Source of the DNA: Malania oleifera
Taxonomy: Eukaryota > Streptophyta > Magnoliopsida > Santalales > Ximeniaceae
Length of the DNA stretch: 64,000 bases
Assembly: GCF_029873635.1 (NCBI RefSeq)
Contig: NC_080425.1
Coordinates: 43,170,402-43,234,401 of the forward strand
Reading direction: 5' to 3'
The notes below the pieces were generated by a model. The model ran no database searches. It worked only from the letters and a program-made list of their open reading frames with translations, and was not told the DNA's origin. The translations under genes and the position numbers were made by a program. Positions 35,434 to 45,346 of the stretch are shown piece after piece. Position 1 is the first letter of the stretch. Each line of letters starts with the position of its first letter.

Positions 35434-38400
35434 TGTGTGCAGGTATGCATAAAGACCAACTCCATAAGAAACAAATGATTTCTCAATAGTGGTGCTCAAG
35501 ACACATGACCCGATGCAAGCAAATTCCACTGTCTCACCTACAAAAAGGAAGGATTGGTCACGTTTAGAGATAATGCCAAAGGAAGAATCATCGGTAAAGG
35601 TAAAATAAGTAATTCATCCTTGGTTATTGAAAATGTTGCACTTGTAGATACTCTCAAACACAACTTGTTAAGTGTTAGTCAATTATGTGATAAAGGGTTA
35701 AACATTACATTTCAATCCACCCAATATTTAATAAATGATTTGAATGGAAAAACCATCATTGTAGGAAAATGTGAATCCAACATATACAAAATTGAGTTTG
35801 ATGACATTAAAACTTGTGACGTTAGATGTTTAGCAGTTACTAGTGAAAATTGCTGGTTATGGCATAGAAGACTAGGTCATGCTAGCATGGATCTACTTCA
35901 TAGACTATCATCTAAAGAACTAGTAAATGGCCTACCAAAAGATAATTATGTAAAAGACAAAGTTTGTGATGCATGTCAATATGGAAAACAAGTTAAAACT
36001 TCTTTCAAAACCAAGCAAATGATATCCACCTCAAGACCTTTAAAGTTAATTCATCTTGATTTATTTGGTCCTAATGACATAGCTAGTATTAGTGGAAAGT
36101 TGTATGCCTTTGTTATAGTTGATGACTTCTCTAGGTTTTCATGGGTAATTTTTCTTGCAAACAAAAGTGACACTTATAATGCATTCATCCATTTTTGTGG
36201 AAAAATCCAAAATGAAAAGGGAATGTCAATTGTTCACATTAGGAGTGATAGAGGAAGAGAATTTAGAAATAAAGAACTAGAAGACTTTTGCAATGAAAAT
36301 GGCTATTCACACAACTTCTCCGCACCAAAAACTCCACAACAAAATGAAGTAGTTGAAAGAAAAAATCGAACACTCCAAGAAATGGCTAGGAAAATGCTCA
36401 ACAAACATAACTTGCCAAAATATTTCTGGGCAGAAGCCATTAGCACAGCTTGCTATGTTAGTAACTGTGTCATCATTAGATCCAAGTTAGGAAAAACCCT
36501 ATATGAGATATGGAAGGGTAGGAAACCTAACATTTCACACTTTAAGGTTTTTGGATGTAAATGTTTCATTTTAAATGATAGGGATCATTTGGCTAAATTT
36601 GATTCAAAATCTGTTGAGGGAATCTTTTTAGGATATGCCATGAATAGCAAAGCATATAGGGTATTCAACAAAAGAACTCAAACTGTTCAAGAATCAACCC
36701 ACGTTGTGTTTGATGAAACAAATCCTCAAACATCCAAAACACCTGTTGAGGTGAAAGAAGATAATCAAGTTACTACCTTTAGAATTGGAAAAGAACTTGA
36801 GCAACTTAAGTAAAATAATGATCAAGATAGAAACTGTCAAGACACAAACATTGATCATCAAGAATCATCTCCTCAAAAGTCTAATGAACCAAAAGAAGAG
36901 AATCATGAACTACCTAGAGCTTGGAAATTTGTAAAATATCGCCCAACTAATCTTATCATAGGTAGTCCATCCCAAGGAGTTAGCATTAGATCTCACCTAA
37001 GAAGTGGATGTAATCATATTGCTTTTGTATCTCATCTAGAACCAAAAAACTTTGAGGAAGCTAAAAATGATGAAAACTAGTTAAATGCCATGCAAGAAGA
37101 TTTAGACCAATTTGAAAGAAATAAAGTATGGCACTTAGTTCCTAAACCCAAAAACACTATAATAATAGGCACAAAATGGGTGTTTAGAAATAAGAAAGAT
37201 GAAGATGGGAATATTGTTAGAAACAAAGCTAGGTTAGTGGCCCAAGGATATAACCAATAGGAGGGCATTGACTACGATGAAACTTATGCCCCTATGGCAA
37301 GACTAGAAGCTATTAGAATGCTATTTGCTTTTGCTTGCTACAAAAACTTTAAGTTATTTAAAATGGTTGTAAAACGTGCCTTTTTAAATGGATAAATAAA
37401 TGAAGAGGTCTATGTCAAACAAGCTCTAGGACTTGAGAGCCACACTCATCCTGAATATGCATACAAACTCTAAAAAGCTCTTTACGGACTTAAGCAATCA
37501 CCAAGAGCATGGTATGATCGTTTAAGTAAATTTCTCCTAGATAATGGGTTCACAAGAGGTAAATTCGACACTACATTATTCTTAAAACACAAGGAAAATG
37601 ATATACTAGTTATACAGATTTACGTAGATGATATCATTTTTGGTGCCACAAACGAAACTTTGTGTCAAGATTTTTCTCAAACCATGCAGGAAACATTTGA
37701 GATGAGTATAATGGGTGAACTAACCTTCTTCCTAGGGCTACAAATTAAACAAATAAAACATGGAATTTTTATAAATCAAGCCAAATATGTTAAGGGCATG
37801 CTAAATAAATTTGGTCTTGAAATGGGCAAGTCTAAAGTAACCCCTGTGAGCATCACAACAAAACTTGACGCCAATGAAAAAGAGAAGAATATAAACCAAA
37901 AACTTTACTGCGGAATGATTTGTAGCTTGTTGTATCTCACTTCTAGCAGGCCCGATATAATGTTCATTGTTTGTCTATGTGCTAGATTTCAATCATGTCC
38001 CAAAGAATCTCATCTTCATGCAGTCAAAAGAATCTTTAGGTACTTAGCAGGAACACATGACTTAGGAATCTTTTACCCTAAGAATGCTCCCTTTGATCTC
38101 ACCTACTACTCAGATGCCGACTATGGTGGTTGCAAAACTGATAAAAAAAGCACTAGTGGAATATGCAATTTCCTAGGACACTCACTTGTGTTCTGGTTTT
38201 GCAAAAAGCAAACCTCTGTAGCTCTCTCAACTACCAAGGCTGAATACATTGCAGCTGGTAGTTGCTATGCTCACGCCTTATATATGAAGCAATAGCTTAA
38301 AGACTTCTGAATCTTAGTTAAGGGTACTCCAATCCATTGTAACCCTAGTACCATCAATATTTCAAAGAATCCATGCCTACACTCTAGAACTAAACATATT

Positions 38401-38570
38401 GAAATTAGGCACCATTTTATTTGAGACCATGTTCAACAGGGGGGCGTTGAGTTGGTTTATGTTCGTACTGAAAATCAACTAGCCGACATCTTGACTAATC
38501 CTCTCAATGAAGAAAGATTCAATAAAATCTAGCATGCCCTAGGCTTGTGTACTCCCTCAAATCTATCTTA
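35434..38570 (+). pseudogene. Element B pol (protease, integrase, RT, RNase H), broken
   Basis: It is in the same frame as gag. Protease box near 35479 reads FLNSGAQDT, so the catalytic Asp of D-S-G is Asn here. 35554-36813 is open: pre-integrase zinc site (WLWHRRLGHASMD), LDLFGP, VDDFSRF, RSDRGREFRN, TPQQNEVVERKNRT. RT has YDETYAPMARLEAIR, LKQSPRAWYDR and YVDDIIFGAT (near 37621). RNase H has DADYGGCKTDKKSTSG, NPCLHSRTKHIEIRHHF and the LADILTNPL end. Stops include 35476, 35506, 36811, 37078 (Trp site), 37258, 37393, 37471, 38293 and 38308. I see no frameshift across the whole gag-pol. Confidence 0.93.
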
Positions 38571-39061
38571 GGATCTTCGTATTATTTCTTCCTTCATTCT
38601 TAAGCTCAACCTAAGTAAAACCCCATTTCTCTTCCAGCTCTCATCGATGAACACAGGGTATTTGTCGCTAAGAAATATGTCCTTTTCATCGACAAACACA
38701 GGGGTCTCATAACCGAATTTTCATTAATTTTGTCGATGAACACAGGATCCTCATCAACGAAATTTTTTTGGATGCTCCATATTCCTGCTCGCACATCTCA
38801 CTCATTTTGCAAACCCTAGCCCTCATCTCAATCCCTCTCCTTCCTCTCGACCCTCTGCCACTCTCTCACCTCTTTCTCTCACCCACATTGTTCCAAGCTA
38901 CCCACAAACCTTCCACCCTCCAAGCCTCTCTCCCTCACTGACGCACGCTCTCTCTCCAAGCCTCCCATCTCCTTGCCACTCCTTTGGTAGCTGCGGTTGT
39001 ACCCACCATCACTCCCATCTCCAAGCCCTATTCCCACTCACACGCTTCCCTAAAACCTTCA
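38571..39061 (+). promoter_or_regulatory. Leader of the element B third ORF, with U3-type motifs and a pyrimidine-rich tract
   Basis: Four or five copies of the LTR U3 motif (CATCGATGAACACAGGG and relatives) lie at 38640-38770. A CT-rich stretch of about 200 bp (38820-39050) follows, then the ATG at 39062. No TATA box is evident. Plant TATA-less promoters often have pyrimidine patches, so an internal promoter is a reasonable inference, not shown. Confidence 0.5.
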
Positions 39062-40211
39062 ATGGCTCCCCGACCTAAGCACTGAACCCTTTAAATTGAG
39101 GCCAGTGAAGGCTTGTCTCATTGTCCTCCCACCGTTCCTCCTCAATCGACCCCCGCCAACTCTTATCCCCGTTTCATCTCTACAGAGGCCGCCTATCGTT
39201 TTCAAAATGACATTGTAAAACGGCACACCGTACATGGGAAGATTATGCCCTCCGACTTTCTTTAGCTCCCTTCCCACTCTGCTCTCCAAGATTCAAGCAG
39301 TTGGGTGGGATGCTCTCTTTGACCTAGGAGAGCTTGTTTACAAGGACTTGGTTCGTGAATTCTACGCTAACTTTGTCCCTTCGCATCGCGACATTGCCAC
39401 CTACTCCATGGTCCGCGGCACCATCATTCGGCTCTCCGAAGATACATTCTTTGTTGTGCTTGGTTGTAGCATCTATCCACTCCAAGGCCTCCCCAAGGCC
39501 TCCTAGCCCACATGTTTTGAGTGGTTCGACTCGCACACGGCACTCAAACTCATTACTAGTAACCCTTATATTCCTTCCATTTCCCGCCCCAAATCCAAGG
39601 ACCTCACAGTTGAATTTAGGGTCCTCCACCACATGATCACGTATAATCTTTGCCCTCGAACCAGTGGACAGGATTTGGTGACGTTGGGTGAAATTTTCAG
39701 TATGTACTGCCTATGGGTTGGGCGCGGTATCTGCTTGCTCTCTATAATCGTTCAGAATATGGAAGAGAGCCTCAAACGGTAGCGGGGCAACCTTTCTTAC
39801 GGTCATCTCCTCATGACTTTTTTTTATCACTTCGAGCTTATCTGCGCCAAGATGTCCTACATTCGTCCTATGCCCAAGGATACATACACCGAGGCGACCC
39901 TTCATTGCATGCATTTCGAAAAGGACGAAGCTACCAACACGTGGGTCAAAGCTCACAAGCAGGGTCAAGCTCCGGTCGATGAAGTTGAGGCCGCTATGGA
40001 GGAAGATGACGAAGAGGATAAGGATGCCTCCTATGGCTATATCTTGGAGCGCTTGGACGGCCTTCAGCACGCCATGACGCAGTCAGAAACGCATCACCGA
40101 GCTCATTTTGATTCTCTCGATGCCACCCTTGCCCGTCAGGAAAACACCAACCGAGCTTGTTTTGATTCCCTTGACGCTTCCTTCGCTGCTCTTTTCGACC
40201 GCCTTGGTTGA
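39062..40211 (+). pseudogene. Third (env-position) ORF of element B, broken
   Basis: About 380 codons lie between pol and the 3' LTR. The first part (ATG 39062, frame 2) reads through STEAAYRFQNDIVKRHTVHG to a stop near 39257, with early stops after MAPRPKH. The second part (frame 0 from about 39234) has IQAVGWDALFDLGELVYKDL, VREFYANFVPSHRD, CSIYPLQGLP, then after stops at 39504 and ~39780 AKMSYIRPMP, an acidic run EEDDEEDKD and a C-terminal repeat (HFDSLDATLARQENTNRACF). The VREFYAN type of core resembles the uncharacterised plant-transposon protein family found in retroelement ORFs. G+C is clearly higher than in gag-pol. Function unknown; I see no clear signal peptide or membrane anchor. 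Confidence 0.75.
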
Positions 40212-40691
40212 CCGCCCGAGTGATCCTCCGTTGCTATTTTCCCCCAATTTTGATAATGGCAAAGGGGGAGAGATAGATGATATAAATATAGGCTATTCCC
40301 TTTGGATGTAATTTGTTGGATACTCTTTAGATGTAGTAGCTAAGTAGTCATTGCGATTAATGTAGTAGCTTAGTATTCACTGCGATTAATGTACTTGGCA
40401 TGTATCGTAATTATTGAACATGAATGAACTAACGTTGTACCGATATGCTTGAATACTACAATGTTGATATACTGGATTGCTAAATATTGGTTTCATGCAG
40501 GTTTAAAAAAACTTGGAAAATGCCTTATTTATAGAGGCATGCTGTCGAAAATTTAAATAAAATCTTTATTCAAATAATGCAAACATTAAGGGGGAGGATA
40601 AGTTAAAATTCTAAACATTTACATTTAGTAAATGGGAGCATATTTTTCAAAAAGAACACTAATGGATTGCCATCAATAAAATGGGGGAGAA
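40212..40691 (+). other. Element B 3' noncoding region with three polypurine tracts
   Basis: AAAGGGGGAGAG (40261), TTAAGGGGGAGG (near 40587) and AAAATGGGGGAGAA directly before the LTR (40678-40691). Only the last can prime at the LTR border. Extra upstream copies are a Sirevirus hallmark. Confidence 0.85.
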
Positions 40692-42168
40692 TGTTAGACC
40701 AAGTGGTAAGGGGTCTTTCATTCCAACTATATTTTGATGACAACAACCCATTAGCAATTCTTCAAGATTACTAACCTTTTTCTCTAGTCTTGTTCAAATG
40801 CATAGAATGGCTCCAAACCAAGCAAGTTTCAAATAATCCAAAAGCAACATGTGACATGACCAGAGCTCAGCCACTCGAACCAAAGCACTCATGGACTCTA
40901 CATAGTATGCAAGTCTTCTAAAGATTGAGTGTGAGAGTTAGAGAGATTGTTTTTGTAAATCCCTTGTATATGGAGTGACTCAATAGAACAAGCAAGAAAT
41001 GGGTATATCACACACACATCACTTGAACAATAGGAATAGTCCCACATACACACAATGAGACAAGTAAAACAAGGTAAGATGTCTAAAAACCCTCAAAACA
41101 TGTTTTTCTAAATCTAAGACATCTTATAGTGAATTACGGATCATTCCTCATAAATAAAATAGGACCTTTTTACTTCGAACTTAAAAGGTTTTTTAAAGTA
41201 GTAAGAAGGGCCTCATCGGTGAACACAAGGCTTCGTCAACGAGTCCAACATAAACCCTTGTCGACAAACACAGGGTTCTCGTTGACGAGAATAACCGAGA
41301 GTACCTAAAAGTTCAGAGCACCCTTCGTCGACAAACAGGGGATTTGGAGACGAGTTCTGTGCAAATTTCATCGATGAACACGGGACTCTCATAGATGAAA
41401 AAAAACTGAGACTTATCTGAATTCAGAACCAGCAACTCATCGATGAACACAGGGCTTCGTCGATGAATTTACTGGAGAGCTTGTCAACGAATGTCAAACT
41501 ATAGACTTCATTAAATGTAGTAGAATGGCTATTTTTTCTCGTCTTACATCAATAAATGCCCAACGGCTCTCCAGTGCCCAGCTCGCCCATTTGGTGTTTA
41601 AATAGGGGTTTTGCATTAACTTCAAACTAAGGAATCTCATTTAGTTATTCAAATCATTTATTGTGCATTCACTCTAGGGTTTCTTTGTGCAAATCACTTG
41701 CTCTCTTGCTCTTGCTCTTGTTTTACTCCATTGAAAAAAGGGAAATAGTGTGAGGATTTTGTTCTGATACTCTGCTTAAGAGGAGCATTTAAGATTGTAT
41801 CTACCTCTCATCAACAACTTGTATAGAAAGGCTCTTTGTGAGCCATTGTAGGGTATCTCTAAGTAAGTACCATTGTAAAAGCTCTTTGAGAGAAGCTGTG
41901 TGTATAGGCTTCTCCGCTGGAAGGAGGATCGTATATTGGATTTTGGGAATCCTTGAGTTGGTCTCAAGGCGTGGACGTAGGCAGAGTGCCGAACCACATT
42001 AATATCGTCGTGTTAAGCTTCTCTTCTCTCTTCTCTCTTTTGTATTGCTCATTCATTGCTATTTGCTTTACTTTTATATTGTGATATAATACACTTGTTC
42101 ATGGAAAGATTTTTGTGTTTGAGGAAAATTTTCAAATCCGCAAAGAACGTCTATTCACCCCCCCAACA
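40692..42168 (+). repeat. Element B 3' LTR
   Basis: TGTTAGACC...CAACA, 1,477 bp, with the CGTCGACGAACACAGG motif array at about 41215-41500. It preserves the uninterrupted target (TAGGGTTTCTTTGTGC, ~41674) into which element A inserted in the other LTR. Confidence 0.94.
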
Positions 42169-42173
42169 TAGTT

Positions 42174-43580
42174 CATTAACCTCATTCCAATTTGACTAGT
42201 TTCTGCAAATAGTTCCTTAATTTCATTTCTCTTTTTTGAATCATTTTTAATGGACAGTTCAAATTCATTATTTATGTCAGTTTCATCTTCATCAGTCCTT
42301 TTAGAGAAGGGGTTCGACTCATCGAATACTACATGAATAGATTTTATAACGGTTAATGTTCGTTTATTATATACTCCATAGGCTTTACTATCTAAGGCAT
42401 ACCCTAAGAAGATACCTTCATCTGATTTCACATCAAACTTTCCCAAATGTTCGTTGTCTCTAAGCACAAAACATTTACAGCCAAAGACATGAAAATATGA
42501 TATGTTTGGTCTATGGTCATTCCATAATTTGTACGGAGTCTTATTTAGAGAAGGTCTAATCAAAACTCTATTTAGAACATAGCAGGTGGTATTCACTGCC
42601 TTAGCTCAAAAGTACTTAGGTAGTTTATGTTCGTTAAGTATAGTTCTGGTCATTTCTTATATTGACTTATTCTTCCTTTCAACTACACCATTCTGCTATG
42701 GTGTTCTAGGAGCCGAAAAATTATGAACTATTCCTAATGAATTGCAGTAGTATTTCATGCTTTGATTTTTAAATTCTCTACCCCTATCACTTCGAATTTT
42801 AGTGACAGTATAACCCTTTTCATTTTGAATTTTCTTACACATATTTATGAATTTTTCACACGCTTCATCTTTGTGACCTAAAAATAGTACCCATGTATAT
42901 CTTGAATAATCATCAACTATGACGAATGCATATGATTTTCCTCCTAAACTCTGAATTGGGTTTGGACCAAATAAATCTAAGTGTAGCATTTGAAGTGGCC
43001 TAGTAGTAGAGATTACTTTCTTCTTCTTAAAGCTCGTTCTTGCTTGTTTTTATAGTTGGCATGCATCACAGATTTTATCTTTCACGAATTTAGTCTTATG
43101 CAATCCCTTAACTAATTCTTCTTTAACAAGTTTAGTTATTAAGTCCATGTTTGCATGCCCTAGTCTCCTATGCCAAATCCAACTAATCTCATTTATAATA
43201 GAAAAACAAGTAGCATGTTGAGAAGCAAGGTTATCAAGGCAAGTGATGTATACATTTTCATGACGATCAACAATAAACAATATTTTGTTTTCAAATTTGT
43301 TCTCTATAGTGCATTTTTCATGGTCAAATGAGACTTTATAACCTTTATCACATAGTTGACTTATACTCAATAAGTTGTGTTTCAATCCATCAACTAACAA
43401 CACATTATCAATGACAAGTGAAGGTTCCTTACCAACTTTACCAACTCTAATGATTTTACCTTTAGAGTTATCCCAAAATGTAATGAATTCTTCATCTTTG
43501 GATATGATAGATGCAAATTTAGCTTTATCTCCTGTCATGTGTCACGAGCATCCGCTATCCATATACCACTTGTTCTTCAA
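42174..43580 (-). pseudogene. Element C pol, 5' half: protease and integrase (broken)
   Basis: On the minus strand the protease box KWYMDSGCS with HMTGD (near 43560-43530) keeps D-S-G but has a stop right after it. It continues with VLLVDGLKHNLLSISQL, the integrase zinc site (WIWHRRLGHANMD ... CDAC), LHLDLFGPNP, VDDYSRYTW, RSDRGREFKN, NFSAPRTP, then VFGCKCFV and EGIFLGY. Frames break near 43050, 42690 and 42600. At 42173 the sequence meets the TSD of element B; the protein continues with LPGEWKY at 6188. Confidence 0.92.
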
Positions 43581-43599
43581 GGAGGACAATCTCAAGCAC

Positions 43600-45290
43600 A
43601 TCTGTAGGACATAATCGCATAACTACTTTTGGTACCCAAATCTTCTTTGGTCCATGGGGGTTAGTACTAGATTCTCCTTTGACTTTTCAGACTTTCTTAA
43701 GTTTGACATCTTTATTTTTGAAAGGGCAGTCAAATTTTATGTGATCCAACTTCTTACATTTAAAACATGTAATATTTCTATGATAGTCATTAGTTGGAAC
43801 ATACAATTTTGACTCTCTTACAAAATATCCCATGTAGATATGTTTCTGTTTTAGATTCTCCTTCCCATTAAAACCAAGACCTTCCTTTTCTAGGGAGTTT
43901 CTTTGAGCTCCTAGGAGTTTTTCAAAATTATTTTGACCTTAAGTAAATTTACAAATAATCTTAGATTTATCTTTCAAATTCTTTTCTAACTCCTCAATTT
44001 TCAAATCCTTGTCTTTCATGAGAGATGCATGAGATTCATTTTGGCATTCAACTAACTTTGAAACTTCTTTCAATTTTAATTTCAAACCAAAATTTTCTTA
44101 TTCATCTTTTCATTTTAAGGGTATATAAATATTCCTGATGCAATTCATCATAAGAAAGCATGCTATTTTCATTTTCGGAATCACATGAATAGTAAGATGA
44201 AGCAAAACAAAAAGATTGTACCTCATGGTCATCATGAGCCATCGGACATAGATTCACAATCTCGTCATCACTGGATTTAGATTCTGAACTACTGGTACTT
44301 TGAGTGTCCCAACCCACTTTTAGAACCTTCTTCTTCTTTTTCTTAGACACTTTCTTCAGCTGGGGACAATCTGGCTTGATGTGTCCAAATTCTCTACTGT
44401 TATAACACATGGGAGGATCATCTTTTTGCTTCCTTTTGCTTGACTCTCCCTTTTCTACTTTTGACCCCTTTGAATTTTCTGGTCTATTTCTTGTTCTTTC
44501 TCATGAACTCTCCAAATTTCTTAGTAATGAGTGTCATGTTATCATCCGATTCTGAATCACTTCCCTCACTAGAGCAGTGAGATAATGCCTTTAGTGCTGT
44601 GGCTTTCTTTGCTTTAATTTTTTCATTTTTCCTCTCATTTATTGCAAGCTCATAGGTGATGAGCGATCCAATTAGTTCATCAACAGACATCTCCTTGAGA
44701 TTTCTCCCTTCTGCTATTGCAGTAGCTTTAGCTTCCCAAACTGGTGATAATCCCCTGAGTATTTTCCTGATCAACTCATAAGTAGGGTAAGATTTACCAA
44801 AAGCATTTAAAGAATTCATGATGTGTGTGAATCTAGTGTACATGGATTGAATAAATTCATCAGTAGTCATTTTAAATGCTTTATACTCACTAGTGAGCAT
44901 GTCTATCCTACTATCTTTCACTTCTTTGGTACCCTCATATGTAACTTCTAATTTTTCCCAAATCTCTTTAGTAGTGTTACAAGCCATTACTCAATTAAAC
45001 TCATTTACATCTACTGCATAGAATAACAGATTCAATGCAGTAGCATTTATTTGCATATATTTCTAGTCCTCTTTAGTATACTTATCTTCAGTTTTAGGTA
45101 CATTAACCTTATCAACTACTTTCATAGGGACATGGTTTCCCTTGGAAACAATTTTCCCTACTTCCCAATCCACATTTAAAAGATATATACTCATCCTTCT
45201 TTGCCAATAGGTGTAATTTACACCGCAGAAAATAGATGGTCTAGTGGACGAGTGTGCCTCACGGAATGGAGTTATACTGATGTGTGACAT
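43600..45290 (-). pseudogene. Element C gag, broken
   Basis: The minus-strand ATG at 45290 (MSHISITPFREAHSSTRP) lies 44 bp after the PBS. Core motifs are CGVNYTYWQRRM, KEIWEKLEVTYEGTKE and RKILRGLSPVWEAK. The first knuckle reads CYNSREFGHIKPDC, with the second Cys changed to Ser. A second, intact knuckle CFKCKKLDHIKFDC lies near 43773-43732, and the KKIWVPK terminus near 43650. Stops at 45063 and about 44990, and a frameshift between 44484 and 44410, disable it. Confidence 0.92.
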
Positions 45291-45333
45291 GAGATTTTTT
45301 TACAAAATGAACAATTAAGTCTATGTAAACCCA

Positions 45334-45344
45334 CTCTGATACCA
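45334..45344 (-). other. Primer binding site of element C
   Basis: CTCTGATACCA on the plus strand, i.e. TGGTATCAGAG on the minus strand, two bases from the LTR start at 45347. It is an iMet-tRNA-type PBS. Confidence 0.92.
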
Positions 45345-45346
45345 AA

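Larger units (their letters stand above)
6194..42168 (+). mobile_element. Element B: Sirevirus-like Ty1/copia retrotransposon with a third ORF, split by element A
   Basis: LTRs start TGTTAGACC at 6194 and 40692 and end CAATA at 33668 and CAACA at 42168. The TSD TAGTT is perfect at 6189-6193 and 42169-42173, in the middle of element C pol. Without element A the order is 5' LTR (6194-7245 plus 33162-33668), iMet PBS, gag, pol (PR-IN-RT-RH), a third ORF (39062-40211), several PPTs, and the 3' LTR. gag and pol lie in one frame separated by stops, with many further nonsense codons. Confidence 0.95.

Noticed and set aside
37621..37632. YVDD reverse transcriptase as evidence of an endogenous pararetrovirus
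   Set aside because: The gene order PR-IN-RT-RH, copia RNase H motifs, long LTRs, an iMet PBS and 5-bp TSDs identify Ty1/copia elements; no movement or coat protein of a pararetrovirus is present.
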